Part shown: positions 45,881 through 59,297 of the stretch, one piece after another
Numbering within the stretch: position 1 is the stretch's first letter
Layout: each line of letters begins with the position of its first letter
Source of the DNA: Neisseria dentiae
Lineage (GTDB): Bacteria; Pseudomonadota; Gammaproteobacteria; Burkholderiales; Neisseriaceae
NCBI RefSeq assembly: GCF_024580525.1
Contig: NZ_JANIKQ010000004.1
Location: 62,001-126,000 of the forward strand
Length of the DNA: 64,000 bases
Direction of reading: 5' to 3'
Made by a program: the position numbers and the translations under genes
The notes under the pieces: model-generated
Database searches by the model: none
What the model was told of the DNA's origin: nothing
The model's input: only the letters and a program-made list of their open reading frames with translations

Positions 45881-45983
45881 TATAGTGAAACAAAATAAAA
45901 AGGAGACAAGGCGCCAAGCCGCAGACAGTACATAGTACGGCAAGGCGAGGCAACGCCGTATCGTTTTTATTTTGTTTTGCTAT
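45881..45983. repeat. Correia repeat enclosed element (short type)
   Basis: About 103 bp beginning TATAGTGAAACAAAATAAAA and ending TTTTATTTTGTTTTGCTAT, with core ACAAGGCGCCAAGCCGCAGACAG and GTACGGCAAGGCGAGGCAACGCCG. It lies between zapE and ndk, about 60 bp before ndk, and may modulate ndk expression. Confidence 0.83.
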
Positions 45984-46041
45984 TAAAGAAAAACAGGTGT
46001 TTTTACCTGTCGGGAAACTTCATTAATTAAAGGAATTTTTC

Positions 46042-46467
46042 ATGGCTATCGAACGTACCATTTCCATCATCAAACCCGATGCAGTTGCCAAAGATGTGAT
46101 CGGCCAAATCTACAGCCGTTTTGAAAACAACGGCCTGCGCATCATCGCCGCCAAAATGAAACACCTGAGCACCAAAGAAGCCCAAGATTTCTACGCCGTA
46201 CATAAAGAGCGCCCGTTTTTTGCCGACCTGGTTGCCTTCATGACCAGCGGCCCCGTTATGATCCAAGTGCTCGAAGGCGAAAACGCCGTGGCCAAAAACC
46301 GCGAATTGATGGGTGCGACCAACCCGAAAGAAGCCGCCGCCGGCACCATCCGCGCCGACTTTGCCGAATCTATCGATGCCAACGCCGTACACGGTTCCGA
46401 CAGCCTGGAAAACGCCGCTAAAGAAATCGCCTATTTCTTCAGCGAAAGCGAAATCTGCGCCCGCTAA
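46042..46467 (+). CDS. ndk: Nucleoside diphosphate kinase
   Basis: Balances nucleoside triphosphate pools by phosphate transfer through a histidine. The 141-residue length, the start [15 protein letters not shown] and the active-site NAVHGSDS with H117 are diagnostic. AAAGGAATT lies before ATG 46042. A Correia element lies immediately upstream of its leader. A hairpin made of a degenerate and a perfect uptake sequence follows the gene. Confidence 0.97.
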   Translation: MAIERTISIIKPDAVAKDVIGQIYSRFENNGLRIIAAKMKHLSTKEAQDFYAVHKERPFFADLVAFMTSGPVMIQVLEGENAVAKNRELMGATNPKEAAAGTIRADFAESIDANAVHGSDSLENAAKEIAYFFSESEICAR

Positions 46468-46481
46468 GCGGCCGTGCAACT

Positions 46482-46519
46482 CTTCGGGCTGTCTGAAATG
46501 CTTTCAGACGGCCTGAAGG
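46482..46519 (+). terminator. DUS-hairpin terminator of ndk
   Basis: CTTCGGGCTGTCTGAAA (degenerate uptake sequence) pairs with TTTCAGACGGCCTGAAG and is followed by a TTTTT run. Confidence 0.7.
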
Positions 46520-46600
46520 TTTTTAGCTTTTAAATGGCAGCTTTTGCAACGCCTGCTGCAAACCCATGATAAAGCTTTCATTTAAAAGCTTGTAACGAAC

Positions 46601-47701
46601 ATGAAAACCAATCTGCTGAATTTTGATTTAAACGGACTCACCGAACATTTCGCGCAAATGGGCGAAAAGCCTTTCCGCGCCAAACAGGTGATGCGCTGGA
46701 TACATCAGGCCGGCGCCGCCGGTTTCGACGAGATGACCGACCTGGCCAAATCCCTGCGCGCCAAACTGCAAGAGCAGGCCGAAGTGGCCGTGCCCGCTTT
46801 GATGGCCGCGCAAGAATCTTCAGACGGCACCCGCAAATGGCTGCTCGACGTGGGAACCGGCAACGGTGTGGAAACCGTGTTTATTCCCGAGGCCGAGCGC
46901 GGCACCCTGTGCATTTCGTCGCAAGTGGGCTGTGCGCTGGAATGTACGTTCTGCTCCACCGGCAGGCAGGGCTTCAACCGCAACCTGAGTGCCGCCGAAA
47001 TCATCGGCCAGCTTTGGTGGGCAAACAAAGCCATGGGCGTTACCCCGAAAAACGAGCGGGTTGTTTCCAATGTGGTGATGATGGGCATGGGCGAGCCGCT
47101 GGCCAATTTCGACAATGTGGTAACCGCCTTGAGCATTATGCTCGACGACCACGGCTACGGCCTGTCGCGCCGCAGGGTAACGGTGTCCACATCCGGCATG
47201 GTGCCGCAGATGGACAGGCTGCGCGACGTGATGCCGGTGGCGCTGGCCGTGTCGCTGCACGCTTCCAACGATGCCGTGCGCAACGAAATCGTGCCCCTGA
47301 ATAAAAAATATCCGCTTGGCGAACTGATGGCGGCCTGCCGCCGCTATCTCGAAAAAGCCCCGCGCGATTTCGTTACTTTTGAATACGTGATGCTCGACGG
47401 CATTAACGACAAGGCGCAGCACGCAAGGGAGTTAATCGAACTGGTACGCGACGTGCCGTGCAAATTCAACCTGATACCGTTCAACCCGTTTCCGAATTCG
47501 GGTTACCAGCGTTCGAGCAACGAAAACATCCGCGTGTTCCGCGATATCCTGCAACAGGCAGGTTTTGTGGTTACCGTGCGCAAAACCCGCGGCGACGATA
47601 TCGACGCCGCTTGCGGCCAGCTCGCCGGCCAGGTAAAAGATAAAACGCGCCGCCAGGAAAAATGGCAGCAGATTACCATGCAACCGAAGGGGGTAGTATG
47701 A
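46601..47701 (+). CDS. rlmN: Dual-specificity rRNA/tRNA methyltransferase RlmN
   Basis: Radical-SAM enzyme that methylates C2 of A2503 in 23S rRNA and A37 of certain tRNAs. The 366 residues have the iron-sulfur CALECTFC cysteines 111, 115 and 118, [16 protein letters not shown] (SAM-binding glycine region) and the C-terminal [11 protein letters not shown]. An N-terminal accessory domain covers about 1-95. The stop overlaps the pilW ATG by four bases, so the genes are translationally coupled. Confidence 0.97.
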   Translation: MKTNLLNFDLNGLTEHFAQMGEKPFRAKQVMRWIHQAGAAGFDEMTDLAKSLRAKLQEQAEVAVPALMAAQESSDGTRKWLLDVGTGNGVETVFIPEAERGTLCISSQVGCALECTFCSTGRQGFNRNLSAAEIIGQLWWANKAMGVTPKNERVVSNVVMMGMGEPLANFDNVVTALSIMLDDHGYGLSRRRVTVSTSGMVPQMDRLRDVMPVALAVSLHASNDAVRNEIVPLNKKYPLGELMAACRRYLEKAPRDFVTFEYVMLDGINDKAQHARELIELVRDVPCKFNLIPFNPFPNSGYQRSSNENIRVFRDILQQAGFVVTVRKTRGDDIDAACGQLAGQVKDKTRRQEKWQQITMQPKGVV

Positions 47702-48462
47702 ACATCAAAACAACAGTGGGAATCATCATAACGGCTCTGGCATTGGGCGCCTGTGCAGGCGGTGCGTCGCAGCCGAGCGCGCGCGAACGCGCCAAGCAGA
47801 TATCCAATATCAAAACGCAGCTTGCCATGGAATATCTGCGCGGAAAAGATTACCGCCAAGCGGTTAACAGCATCGACGAAGCCTTGAAGGAAAACCCGAA
47901 AAACGAAAACGCTTGGCTGATCCGCGCCCAAATCTACCAATATCTGAAAGTTAACGATAAAGCGCAGGAAAGCTTCCAAAAAGCCCTGTCGATCAAACCG
48001 AACAGCGCAGAAATCAACAACAACTACGGTTGGTTTTTATGCAGCACGCAAAACCGCCCGGGCGACGCGATGCCTTATTTCGACAAGGCGCTGGCCGATC
48101 CCACTTATCCCAACCCGCACGTTGCCAATCTCAACAAAGGCATATGCAGCACCAAAACGGGCCAGTATTCTCTGGCGGAAGCCTATTTCGAGCGCGCTTT
48201 GGCTGCCGCACCGCAGTTTTATCCCGTTTTGAAAGAAATGGCGCGTACCAAAATGTTGGCCGGCAATTTAAGCGACGCCGATTATTATTTCCGGCAATAC
48301 CAAAGCAAGGTTGATGCTTTGGGCGCAGACGACCTGCTCTTGGGCTGGCGCCTGTATAATGCCTTGGGCAACACGCAGGCGGCCTACGAATACGAGGCGC
48401 AGCTGCGTGCCAACTACCCCTATTCCGATGAACTGCAAACAATTACAACAGGACGTTTGTAA
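47698..48462 (+). CDS. pilW: Type IV pilus biogenesis lipoprotein PilW (PilF family)
   Basis: Outer-membrane lipoprotein with TPR repeats needed for PilQ secretin assembly or pilus stability. From ATG 47698 the length is 254 residues; the signal ends in lipobox ALGAC with C19. TPR-like helices run from about 40 to 240 (for example [20 protein letters not shown] and [18 protein letters not shown]). It is overlapped by rlmN and itself overlaps rodZ by one base (TAATG). The name PilW follows meningococcal usage; PilF is used in Pseudomonas. Confidence 0.9.
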   Translation: MNIKTTVGIIITALALGACAGGASQPSARERAKQISNIKTQLAMEYLRGKDYRQAVNSIDEALKENPKNENAWLIRAQIYQYLKVNDKAQESFQKALSIKPNSAEINNNYGWFLCSTQNRPGDAMPYFDKALADPTYPNPHVANLNKGICSTKTGQYSLAEAYFERALAAAPQFYPVLKEMARTKMLAGNLSDADYYFRQYQSKVDALGADDLLLGWRLYNALGNTQAAYEYEAQLRANYPYSDELQTITTGRL

Positions 48463-49364
48463 TGACCGATAACCAGCAATCAGAACAACACGCCTCCAAC
48501 GGTGCCGCGGCCGAGTTGGGTTTGAAACTGCGTCAGGCACGCGAGCAGAAAGGTTATTCGATCGGCGAAGTGGCCGAACGCCTGAAACTGTCGGCCCGCC
48601 AAATCGAAGGCTTGGAAAGCGGCAACTACGAAGGTATGCCCGAGCTGGTGTTCGTGCGCGGTTTTTTACGCACCTACGGCCGTTTTCTGGATTTGGACGA
48701 TAACGAAGTCGCCGCATTTTTAGACCGCATCATGCCGCAGAACCGCAATAACCTGTATGCGGTCGACCGCAGCGGCAGCCAAGCCCTGAATTACCAGCAA
48801 ACCGAGGTGAAAAAATCGTTTCCCACTTGGATTTTGGGCGTGCTGACGGCGGTGGTTATCGGCGGCGGTATTTATGTGTGGCAGAGCAAGTCCAACCAAG
48901 AATACGCCAAGCAGAGCGACAATATGGAGCGCCCCGAACCGGCAGGCTCGGAGGCCGGCAATCTTCAGGCCGACAATATTTCGGTGGTGGCGATGGGCAG
49001 TGACGCAGCGGCGTCGGCCGTCCCCGCTGCTTCCGCTCCGGCGGCAGTTCCGGCCCAGGCAGTGGCTTCGGAACCGGCGTTTGCCGCCAGCGCGGCTTCA
49101 GGTGTGGTGCCGGTTGCCGCCGATGAATTGGCGGTTAAGGTGTTGTACCGCTCCAATTTGGTTATCAAAGACAAAAACGGCGCCTTTGTTATCAACCGCA
49201 TCGTGCCCGCCGGCAGCGAGCACCGCTTCAGGGGCGGCGCACCGTATGAGGTTTGGATCGGCTATTCGCTCGGCGCCACCGCCAATTACGGTGGCCGGGA
49301 AATCAACGTACGCCAACACTTAACCGGCAAAACCACTTCATCTTTCACCGTAGGCCAGCAATGA
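48462..49364 (+). CDS. rodZ: RodZ-like helix-turn-helix membrane protein
   Basis: Cytoskeletal adaptor linking MreB to the cell-wall machinery in rod-shaped bacteria; it also occurs in cocci. The 300 residues comprise an N-terminal Xre-type helix-turn-helix (about 20-85, [20 protein letters not shown]), one transmembrane helix at about 121-139, an Ala/Pro/Ser-rich linker and a C-terminal DUF4115 periplasmic domain. It starts within the pilW stop and its own stop overlaps the ispG ATG. The rlmN-rodZ-ispG-hisS order is widely conserved. Confidence 0.9.
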   Translation: MTDNQQSEQHASNGAAAELGLKLRQAREQKGYSIGEVAERLKLSARQIEGLESGNYEGMPELVFVRGFLRTYGRFLDLDDNEVAAFLDRIMPQNRNNLYAVDRSGSQALNYQQTEVKKSFPTWILGVLTAVVIGGGIYVWQSKSNQEYAKQSDNMERPEPAGSEAGNLQADNISVVAMGSDAAASAVPAASAPAAVPAQAVASEPAFAASAASGVVPVAADELAVKVLYRSNLVIKDKNGAFVINRIVPAGSEHRFRGGAPYEVWIGYSLGATANYGGREINVRQHLTGKTTSSFTVGQQ

Positions 49365-50632
49365 GCAACCCAACCCCCAACCGCCGCCGAACCCATCAAG
49401 TCCGCATCGACCATTTAACCGTAGGTTCCGATGCGCCCGTTGTGGTGCAGTCGATGACCAACACCGATACCGCCGATGCGGCAGGCACGGCGCAGCAGGT
49501 TAAAGAATTGAGCGATGCCGGTTCGGAGATGGTGCGGATTACCGTAAACAGCCCTGAAGCCGCCGCCAGAGTGGCGGAAATCAGAAGCCGTTTGGACGAC
49601 ATGGGCTGCAACACGCCGCTGGTGGGCGATTTCCACTTCAACGGCGAGCGGCTGCTGCAAGAGTTTCCCGACTGTGTCCGCGCATTGTCGAAATACCGCA
49701 TCAACCCCGGCAACGTAGGCAAAGGTGCCAAGGGCGACGAAAAATTTGCCTATATGATCCGCACCGCCGCCGAACACGATAAAGCCGTGCGCATCGGCGT
49801 GAACTGGGGTTCGCTCGACCAAAGCCTCGCCAAACGCATGATGGATGCCAATTTGGCTTCGGCAGCGCCTAAGCCGCCCGAAGAGGTCATGAAAGAGGCG
49901 CTGATTGTGTCGGCGTTGGAATCCGCCCAAAAAGCGGTGGATTTGGGATTGCCCGAAAACAAAATTATTCTGTCGTGCAAGGTTAGCGCCGTGCAGGATT
50001 TGATTCAGGTTTACCGCGATTTGGGCGCACGCTGCGCTTACCCGCTGCACTTGGGTTTAACCGAAGCAGGCATGGGCAGTAAGGGCATTGTGGCTTCAAC
50101 CGCCGCATTGGCCGTTTTGTTGCAGGAAGGCATAGGCGACACCATCCGCATTTCGCTCACCCCCGAGCCGGGCAGCCCGCGCACGCAGGAAGTGGTGGTG
50201 GCGCAGGAAATCCTGCAAACTATGGGTTTGCGTTCGTTTACGCCCATGGTTACCGCCTGCCCCGGCTGCGGCCGCACCACCAGCACGGTGTTCCAAGAAC
50301 TGGCGCGTGATATCCAGCAATATCTGCGCGACAAAATGACGGTTTGGCGCAGCCAATACCCCGGCGTGGAATCGTTGAACGTTGCCGTGATGGGCTGCGT
50401 GGTCAACGGCCCGGGCGAGAGCAAACTGGCCGACATCGGCATCAGCCTGCCCGGCACGGGCGAAACCCCCGTCGCTCCCGTGTATGTGGACGGCGAGCGT
50501 AAAGTAACGCTTAAAGGCGATAATATGGCCGCCGAATTTTTGGCTATTGTGCAGGAATACGTAGAAACCAATTATGGCGAAGGCGGCAAAAAACGCAACG
50601 AAAGCCGGGTGATTCCCATCAGCCCGGTGTAA
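49361..50632 (+). CDS. ispG: 4-hydroxy-3-methylbut-2-enyl diphosphate synthase IspG
   Basis: Iron-sulfur enzyme of the MEP isoprenoid pathway that converts MEcPP to HMBPP. ATG 49361 (MSNPTPNRR) overlaps the rodZ stop and gives 423 residues; the frame upstream lies within rodZ. The cluster ligands are C300 and C303 in ACPGCGRT and C346 in [10 protein letters not shown]. The TIM-barrel start [11 protein letters not shown] and [15 protein letters not shown] is clear. An uptake sequence lies just after the stop. Confidence 0.97.
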   Translation: MSNPTPNRRRTHQVRIDHLTVGSDAPVVVQSMTNTDTADAAGTAQQVKELSDAGSEMVRITVNSPEAAARVAEIRSRLDDMGCNTPLVGDFHFNGERLLQEFPDCVRALSKYRINPGNVGKGAKGDEKFAYMIRTAAEHDKAVRIGVNWGSLDQSLAKRMMDANLASAAPKPPEEVMKEALIVSALESAQKAVDLGLPENKIILSCKVSAVQDLIQVYRDLGARCAYPLHLGLTEAGMGSKGIVASTAALAVLLQEGIGDTIRISLTPEPGSPRTQEVVVAQEILQTMGLRSFTPMVTACPGCGRTTSTVFQELARDIQQYLRDKMTVWRSQYPGVESLNVAVMGCVVNGPGESKLADIGISLPGTGETPVAPVYVDGERKVTLKGDNMAAEFLAIVQEYVETNYGEGGKKRNESRVIPISPV

Positions 50633-50686
50633 AACCTGCCGTTATGTTTTCAGACGGCCTCAATACCCAAACCAGCGAGGTGGAAA

Positions 50687-51085
50687 ATGGCACCCGATTT
50701 ACGCGAATTGCTGTTACAGCTTTATCTGCTCAACAACCCGAAAGCGGAACACAAAGTGTTTATCTACACCTATCAGGGCGTGAGCGACATGGCCGTGAAT
50801 CCGTTTCAGTTTGTGGGCGCGGATCTGCTCGACAACGTTAAAAAAAGCCTGATTTTGCAGAACCTGCCCTCGGGCGAGATGATACAGGCCTTTGTTTCAC
50901 CGGCTGCGTCAGGCAAAAAGCAGGCTTGGGAAGTTGAAAACACCATGCTTTACGGCAACAAAAGCGGCGTGTTGGTTTCTGTCGACCTCGATAAAGAAAG
51001 CATCGGCCAATCCGAAAAATACAAACAGTTTGCCGGCTTGACCACCAGTATGCTGCGTCAGTTTATCAACAGCGGCATCGAATAA
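50687..51085 (+). CDS. Conserved hypothetical protein inserted between ispG and hisS
   Basis: An unrecognised 132-residue soluble protein with no signal peptide or membrane helix. It begins [15 protein letters not shown], has [13 protein letters not shown] and [16 protein letters not shown], and ends RQFINSGIE; predicted mixed alpha/beta. It is 54 bp after ispG and 38 bp before hisS, in an otherwise conserved operon, so expression with these genes is likely. It may be lineage-specific; I do not recognise a family or function. Confidence 0.8.
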   Translation: MAPDLRELLLQLYLLNNPKAEHKVFIYTYQGVSDMAVNPFQFVGADLLDNVKKSLILQNLPSGEMIQAFVSPAASGKKQAWEVENTMLYGNKSGVLVSVDLDKESIGQSEKYKQFAGLTTSMLRQFINSGIE

Positions 51086-51123
51086 CAGGCCGTCTGAAAA
51101 AAGAATGTGAAAATCAGAAAACT

Positions 51124-52419
51124 ATGGGACAAAAAATCCAAGCCGTTAAAGGCATGAACGATTTGCTGCCGGTTGAGCAGAAAGATTTCAAACTTACCGC
51201 CGCTTTCTGGCAGGCATTTGAAGACACCGTTACCCGCTGGGCGCGCCGCTACGGCTACAACCAAATCCGCACCCCCGTTGTGGAGCAGACCGGCCTGTTC
51301 GTGCGTTCCATCGGCGAAGAAACCGATGTGGTCGGCAAAGAAATGTACACCTTTGCCGATTCCAACGATTCGCTCAGCCTGAGCCTGCGCCCCGAAGGCA
51401 CGGCATCCTGCCTGCGCGCGGTGGTCGAACACAACCTGCTGTATAACGGCCCGCAGAAATTATGGTATATGGGGCCGATGTTCCGCCGCGAACGCCCGCA
51501 GAAAGGGCGTTACCGCCAGTTTCACCAAGTGGGTGCCGAGGCTTTGGGTTTCGAAGGCCCCGATATCGATGCCGAAATCGTCGCCATGTCGGCAGACTTA
51601 TGGAACGAATTGGGCATACGCGACCATCTGGTTTTAGAAATCAACAGCTTGGGCAACCGCGAAGAGCGTGCCGCCCACCGCGCCGCGCTGGTGGCTTATC
51701 TGGGCAGCCACCAAGACAAGCTCGACGAAGACAGCAAGCGCCGCCTGCACACCAACCCCCTGCGCGTGCTCGACAGCAAAAATCCCGATTTGCAGGAAAT
51801 CTGCAACAACGCCCCGCATTTAACCGAATATTTGGGTGAAGCCTCGCGCGCGCACTATGCCGGCTTCAAAGCCATGCTCGACGGCCTGAACATCACCTAT
51901 GTGGAAAACCCCCGCCTGGTGCGCGGTTTGGACTACTACAACCAAACCGTGTTCGAATGGACAACCGACAAACTCGGCGCGCAGGCCACCGTTTGCGGCG
52001 GCGGCCGTTACGACGGCCTGATTGAAGAGCTGGGCGGCAAACCCGCGCCGTCCATCGGTTTTGCCATGGGCGTGGAACGCCTGCTGCTGCTGGTACGCGA
52101 CTACGGCTTGCTGGCGTATCAGGCCGCGCCGGATGTTTACGCCATGCACCAAGGCGAAGGCGCTGCTTTGCAGGCGATGAAACACGCCCAAACCCTGCGT
52201 GCCGCCGGATTCGATGTGTTGCAACACGCAGGCAGCCAAAGCCTGAAAGCGCAGATGAAAAAAGCCGATGCCAGCGGCGCGCGTTTCGCCCTGATTGTGG
52301 CGCAGAGCGAGCTTTCAGACGGCACCGTTACCCTTAAAGACCTCCAGGGCACCCACGGCCAAACCACCCTCGACGCCGCCCTGTTAATCTCCACCCTACA
52401 ACAATGGAAGAATGCTTAA
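51124..52419 (+). CDS. hisS: Histidyl-tRNA synthetase
   Basis: Class II aminoacyl-tRNA synthetase charging tRNA-His. The 431 residues include motif 2 ([21 protein letters not shown] near 121-141), the histidine-specific [15 protein letters not shown] and CGGGRYDGL, and the C-terminal anticodon-binding domain from about 330. It lies in the rlmN-to-der cluster; its stop abuts the ATG of the yfgM homologue with no intervening base. Confidence 0.97.
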   Translation: MGQKIQAVKGMNDLLPVEQKDFKLTAAFWQAFEDTVTRWARRYGYNQIRTPVVEQTGLFVRSIGEETDVVGKEMYTFADSNDSLSLSLRPEGTASCLRAVVEHNLLYNGPQKLWYMGPMFRRERPQKGRYRQFHQVGAEALGFEGPDIDAEIVAMSADLWNELGIRDHLVLEINSLGNREERAAHRAALVAYLGSHQDKLDEDSKRRLHTNPLRVLDSKNPDLQEICNNAPHLTEYLGEASRAHYAGFKAMLDGLNITYVENPRLVRGLDYYNQTVFEWTTDKLGAQATVCGGGRYDGLIEELGGKPAPSIGFAMGVERLLLLVRDYGLLAYQAAPDVYAMHQGEGAALQAMKHAQTLRAAGFDVLQHAGSQSLKAQMKKADASGARFALIVAQSELSDGTVTLKDLQGTHGQTTLDAALLISTLQQWKNA

Positions 52420-53049
52420 ATGGCTGCACACATTCAAGAACAGGAAGAACTCGAAAATTTCAAATATTTCTGGAAAAGCTGGGGCCGCTGGCTGTTTGCC
52501 GCGCTGGTAGCCGCCGCAATCGGCTATTTGGGCTATGTGCTTTATAAAAACCATCAGGTTAAAAAAGACCAGGAAGCCGCCGCCGTGCTGACGCAGCTGG
52601 TGGAAAAAGCGCAAAGCAACGCCGATGCCAAAGCGGTGAACGCCGATTTGCAGAACCTCCAGCAAAATTACAGCGGCACGATTGCCGCCGCGCAGGCCAC
52701 GTTTATGGTGGCGGGCACCGAGTTCGACAAAGGCAGCTACGACACCGCCGCCAACCATTTGAACTGGGTACTGAACAACCAGCCGGACCCGGTTGTGCAG
52801 GCGATGGCCGCCCAACGCTTGGCGGTTGTTCGTTTACAGCAAAACAAATACGAAGAAGCGCTGGCCGCCTTAAACACCAAAGTCGCCCCCGCTTTCGAGC
52901 CGTTGCTGCTTGAAACCAAAGGCGACGTTTATCTGGCGCAAGGCAAAAACAAAGAAGCCTTGCAGGTTTACGAGCAGGTTTTGGCACAATTGCCCAAAGA
53001 TGCCGCCAACAGAGAGTCGGTGCAGTTTAAAGCCGACCAATTGAAATAA
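52420..53049 (+). CDS. YfgM-type TPR protein, ancillary SecYEG translocon subunit
   Basis: A 209-residue inner-membrane protein with one N-terminal transmembrane helix (about 22-42) and a periplasmic TPR-like domain with YfgM_C features (AQATFMVAGTEFDKGSYDTAANHLNWVL, ETKGDVYLAQGKNKEALQVYEQVL). In E. coli YfgM works with the translocon and PpiD in periplasmic protein handover. Its ATG follows hisS directly. In E. coli bamB comes next; here der follows after a decayed repeat and bamB is absent. Confidence 0.9.
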   Translation: MAAHIQEQEELENFKYFWKSWGRWLFAALVAAAIGYLGYVLYKNHQVKKDQEAAAVLTQLVEKAQSNADAKAVNADLQNLQQNYSGTIAAAQATFMVAGTEFDKGSYDTAANHLNWVLNNQPDPVVQAMAAQRLAVVRLQQNKYEEALAALNTKVAPAFEPLLLETKGDVYLAQGKNKEALQVYEQVLAQLPKDAANRESVQFKADQLK

Positions 53050-53264
53050 AGGCCGTCTGAAAACAGCAAGCAGGCTTGCAGGAAGCTTTCTGCAAGCCTG
53101 CTTGTTTGACGGCGTATAATCTTAAATACCCGTGCTGCGGAATTACAGCTAACCCATTTTGAAACAAGCGAGCCAACGCTGTAATGATTTTAAAGAGGGT
53201 AGCCATACAGCACCTGCTTGCCGCCCGAAACCTTTTCAGACGGCCTGACACAGAAAGAAAGCCT

Positions 53265-54722
53265 ATGAAACCCACCATCGCCCTAGTCGGCCGCCCCAAC
53301 GTGGGCAAATCCACCCTGTTCAACCGCCTCACGCGCAGCAAAGACGCACTGGTGCACGACCTGCCCGGTCTCACGCGCGACCGCCATTACGGCCACGGCC
53401 GGGTGGGCAGCAAACCCTATCTGGTTATCGACACCGGCGGCTTTGAGCCGGTGGTTGACAGCGGCATTCTGCACGAAATGGCCAAACAAACCCTGCAAGC
53501 GGTAGACGAAGCCGACGCCGTTGTGTTTTTGGTTGACGGCCGCACCGGCCTCACGCCGCAAGACAAAATCATTGCCGACCGCCTGCGCCAAAGCCCGCGT
53601 CCCGTTTATTTGGCCGTGAACAAAGGTGAAGGCGCCAATCAGGCCGTGCTGGCCGCCGAGTTTTACGAGCTGGCGCTGGGCGAGCCGCACGTGATTTCCG
53701 GCGCACACGGCGACGGCGTGTATTACCTGATAGAAGATATTTTAGAAAACTTTCCCGATGCCGAAGAAGAAACCGCCGCGCCCAAACACCCCGTGTTTGC
53801 CGTTATCGGCCGCCCCAACGTGGGCAAATCCACGCTGGTGAACGCCATTCTCGGCGAAGAACGCGTGATTGCCTTCGATATGGCCGGCACCACCCGCGAC
53901 AGCATCCACATCGACTTCGAGCGCGACGGCAAACCGTTTACCATCATCGACACCGCCGGCGTGCGCCGCCGCGGCAAAGTGGAAGAAGCGGTGGAAAAAT
54001 TTTCGGTGATCAAAGCCATGCAGGCCATCGAAGCGGCCAACGTGGCGGTGCTGGTGTTGGACGCACAGCAGGACATCGCCGACCAAGACGCCACCATCGC
54101 CGGTTTTGCACTCGAAGCGGGTAGGGCGCTGGTGGTGGCGGTGAACAAATGGGACGGCATCAGCGAAGAGCGGCGCGAACAGGTGAAACGCGACATCGCC
54201 CGCAAACTCTATTTTCTCGATTTCGCCAAATTTCACTATATTTCCGCCCTGAAAGAGCGCGGCATAGATGGCTTGTTCGAGAGCATCCAATCGGCCTATA
54301 ACGCTGCCATGATTAAAATGCCCACGCCGAAAATCACCCGCGTGCTGCAATCGGCGATCGAACGCCAAGCCCCGCCGCGTGCCGGTTTGGTGCGCCCGAA
54401 AATGCGCTATGCCCACCAAGGTGGCATGAATCCGCCCGTTATCGTGGTGCACGGCAATTCGCTGCAAGCGATTTCCGACAGCTACACCCGCTATCTCACC
54501 CAAACCTTCCGCAAAGCCTTCAATTTGCAGGGCACGCCGCTGCGCATCCAATACAACGTGTCGGAGAACCCCTACGAAGAAGCGCAAGACAAGCCCAAGA
54601 AAAAACCGCTGCGCCGCGTGGCATTGAGTAACCGCATCGAAAAACGCGAAGGGCGCAAAGAAGAAAAAAACCGCTTGAAAAAGAAAACCAAAGTGAGCGT
54701 GAAAAAGCTGCACAATAAATAA
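53265..54722 (+). CDS. der: Ribosome-assembly GTPase Der (EngA)
   Basis: GTPase with two tandem G domains needed for 50S maturation. From ATG 53265 the length is 485 residues. First G domain: [14 protein letters not shown] (8-21) and later NKGE; second G domain: [23 protein letters not shown] and NKWD. The C-terminal KH-like domain covers about 370-450, followed by a long Lys/Arg-rich tail ([20 protein letters not shown]). The open frame extends upstream but has no ribosome site; AGAAAGAAAGCC precedes this ATG. Confidence 0.96.
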   Translation: MKPTIALVGRPNVGKSTLFNRLTRSKDALVHDLPGLTRDRHYGHGRVGSKPYLVIDTGGFEPVVDSGILHEMAKQTLQAVDEADAVVFLVDGRTGLTPQDKIIADRLRQSPRPVYLAVNKGEGANQAVLAAEFYELALGEPHVISGAHGDGVYYLIEDILENFPDAEEETAAPKHPVFAVIGRPNVGKSTLVNAILGEERVIAFDMAGTTRDSIHIDFERDGKPFTIIDTAGVRRRGKVEEAVEKFSVIKAMQAIEAANVAVLVLDAQQDIADQDATIAGFALEAGRALVVAVNKWDGISEERREQVKRDIARKLYFLDFAKFHYISALKERGIDGLFESIQSAYNAAMIKMPTPKITRVLQSAIERQAPPRAGLVRPKMRYAHQGGMNPPVIVVHGNSLQAISDSYTRYLTQTFRKAFNLQGTPLRIQYNVSENPYEEAQDKPKKKPLRRVALSNRIEKREGRKEEKNRLKKKTKVSVKKLHNK

Positions 54723-54731
54723 ACGCAGGCT

Positions 54732-54816
54732 GAGACCTTGGCAAAATTCGCTGGTATTTTAAAACTTCTGCGTCAAGCCCGGGTGTGACGTCGTTAAGGT
54801 ATTTGTAAAGTCTCGG
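54732..54816. repeat. Degenerate GAGACCTTTGC-family pair after der
   Basis: GAGACCTTGGCAAAATTC and an inverted GTATTTGTAAAGTCTC bracket about 85 bp with half of a GTCAAGCCCGGGTGTGAC repeat. Decayed member of the family; no clear target duplication. Confidence 0.55.
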
Positions 54817-54974
54817 ACTTTAGGCCGTCTGAAAACCGAAGCGCCGCAAAAACTGCACCTGTTTTCAGGCGGCTTCGGTTTTAATCATCACCGCCACGCT
54901 GCCGAAGATGTAAAACCCATTCCGGTTTCGGGTTACAATACAGGCCGTCTGAAAAAACAAACATTGAAGCCGCC

Positions 54975-55346
54975 ATGCAATATCTGATTGTGAAACACAG
55001 CCACATGCTGTTTGTGGCCATTACCGTGCTGCTGTTCAACCTGCGCTTCTGGCTGCGTGCCGCCAAGCCCGAAAAGCCGCTGTCGAAAATTCTGAAAATC
55101 ATCCCCCATTTCAACGATACGCTGCTGCTGTTTACCGGATTGTGGCTGATGAAAATCACCCGTTTCACCCCGTTTGGCAATGCAGACTGGCTGGGCGTGA
55201 AACTGTTGCTGCTGCTGGCCTATATCGGTTTCGGCATGATGACCGTGCGCGCCGTGCCGAGAACCGGCAGGGCATGGGCGGGCTATGCCCTGTCGATGCT
55301 GTGCGTGGCGGCGATAGTTTATCTGGCGCGTTACAAACCGTTTTAA
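54975..55346 (+). CDS. SirB-family integral membrane protein
   Basis: A 123-residue inner-membrane protein with four hydrophobic segments and conserved MQYLIVKHSHMLFVAITVLLFNLRFWLR at the start, resembling SirB2. The role of the family is unclear; despite the name, regulation of invasion genes is not supported here. It sits 19 bp before folK and may be cotranscribed. Confidence 0.88.
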   Translation: MQYLIVKHSHMLFVAITVLLFNLRFWLRAAKPEKPLSKILKIIPHFNDTLLLFTGLWLMKITRFTPFGNADWLGVKLLLLLAYIGFGMMTVRAVPRTGRAWAGYALSMLCVAAIVYLARYKPF

Positions 55347-55365
55347 CAAGGCCGTCTGAAAAATT

Positions 55366-55899
55366 ATGCCTGCATCTTTTGCCGACACCGCCGTGATCGC
55401 CCTGGGCAGCAACCTGCAAAACCCCGCACGGCAGATAAAAACCGCCTTACAAATCATTGCAGAACACCCGCAGATTGAACTGCGGCGCGTATCTTCACTC
55501 TATACCACTGCGCCCGTGGGCTACACCGACCAGCCCGATTTCGTTAACGCCGTCTGCATTGTGTCCACCAACTTGGGCGGCGCCGATTTGCTGGCCGTGC
55601 TCAACGGCATCGAACAAGACTTCGGGCGCGAGCGCAGTTTCCGCAACGCCCCGCGTACGCTCGATTTGGATATTATCGATTACAACGGCGAATCCAGCAG
55701 CGACCCGCACCTCACCCTGCCGCACCCGCGCGCCCACGAGCGCAGTTTCGTGATGCGCCCGCTGGCCGAAATCGCCCCCGATTTCAGGCTGGGCGACCAC
55801 GGCCGCGCGGCGGATTTGGCGGAACGATTGGGCAGCGGCGGCATCGCCGTAACCGAAGCTGCGCCCGTGTTTTCAGACGGCCGCAAAGAGGCCGTTTGA
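55366..55899 (+). CDS. folK: 2-amino-4-hydroxy-6-hydroxymethyldihydropteridine pyrophosphokinase FolK
   Basis: Transfers pyrophosphate to hydroxymethyldihydropterin in folate synthesis. The 177 residues show ALGSNLQNPARQI (12-24), PDFVNAVCIV and the ATP/Mg signature RNAPRTLDLDIIDYNG, then PHPRAHERSFVMRPLAEI. The last residues come from an uptake sequence (SDGRKEAV), which marks a lineage-specific extension. A deoxynucleoside kinase gene follows after 48 bp. Confidence 0.95.
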   Translation: MPASFADTAVIALGSNLQNPARQIKTALQIIAEHPQIELRRVSSLYTTAPVGYTDQPDFVNAVCIVSTNLGGADLLAVLNGIEQDFGRERSFRNAPRTLDLDIIDYNGESSSDPHLTLPHPRAHERSFVMRPLAEIAPDFRLGDHGRAADLAERLGSGGIAVTEAAPVFSDGRKEAV

Positions 55900-55947
55900 A
55901 GCCTGACACCTGATACGCAACCGAATACCACAGAAAGACCACCCATC

Positions 55948-56595
55948 ATGCACCACCGTTATATCGTAGTAGAAGGCTCCATCGGCAGCGGCAAATCCGA
56001 GCTGAGCCGCCGTTTGGCAGAATATTTCGATGCCCTGCACTTAACCGAAAGCCCCGAGCGCAATCCCTTTTTGGAGCAGTTCTACCTCAACGCCGCCAAC
56101 CACGGCCTGGCCACCGAGCTGTATTTTCTGATGCGCCGCGCCGAAGCGGTGGAGCTGATTAACACCGAAGAAGAAAAAAACGAACGCATCATCGCCGATT
56201 TCCTGCTTGAAAAAGACCAGATTTTCGTGCCCGTGGTGCTCAAAGGCAGCGATCCTGCCAACGAACAAACCCTGTTTTGGCAGATGAAGCGCAAAATCAT
56301 GCCCGAATACCCTGTGCCCGATTTGGTGATTTATTTGCAAACGTCTGACGAAAACGCCCAAAAACGCCTGCAAAAGCGGCACGGCAACATGATGAACGTT
56401 TTTCCGCCCGGCTATTTGGGGCAGATTCAAGACGAATACCGCCGTTTTTTCCACCTCTATCAAAACTCGCCGCTGTTGATCGCCAATGCCGACGAGTTGG
56501 ACTTCATCAACAACGACGACCACTTCGAAATGTTGCTCCGCGCCATGAGCGATATGCAGGGCAGCCGCCATTATCTGAATTTGAGCGAAGTGTAG
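55948..56595 (+). CDS. Deoxynucleoside kinase family protein
   Basis: Phosphorylates deoxyribonucleosides in nucleotide salvage. The 215 residues have the P-loop VEGSIGSGKS (8-17), TESPERNPFLEQFY (base-binding region), IIADFLLEKDQIF in place of the DRS/ERS motif, and a LID with RLQKRHGNMMN. In Neisseria the gene neighbours folK. Specificity (dGuo/dAdo/dCyd) cannot be read from the sequence. Confidence 0.88.
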   Translation: MHHRYIVVEGSIGSGKSELSRRLAEYFDALHLTESPERNPFLEQFYLNAANHGLATELYFLMRRAEAVELINTEEEKNERIIADFLLEKDQIFVPVVLKGSDPANEQTLFWQMKRKIMPEYPVPDLVIYLQTSDENAQKRLQKRHGNMMNVFPPGYLGQIQDEYRRFFHLYQNSPLLIANADELDFINNDDHFEMLLRAMSDMQGSRHYLNLSEV

Positions 56596-56620
56596 ATTGC
56601 CGGTTTGGGTGGGGCAAAAT

Positions 56621-56660
56621 AACAGGCCGTCTGAAAAATATTTTTCAGACGGCCTGTTTA
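56621..56660. terminator. Bidirectional DUS-hairpin between the kinase gene and clpB
   Basis: AACAGGCCGTCTGAAAAAT pairs with ATTTTTCAGACGGCCTGTT, with T runs on both strands, in a convergent gap. Confidence 0.82.
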
Positions 56661-56676
56661 CAACGGCATCAAACGC

Positions 56677-59247
<2,571 letters not shown>

Positions 59248-59297
59248 CTGTTTGCTTTCTTTGGTTATCAATCGGAAATATGTTTGGAATAGCAGCT

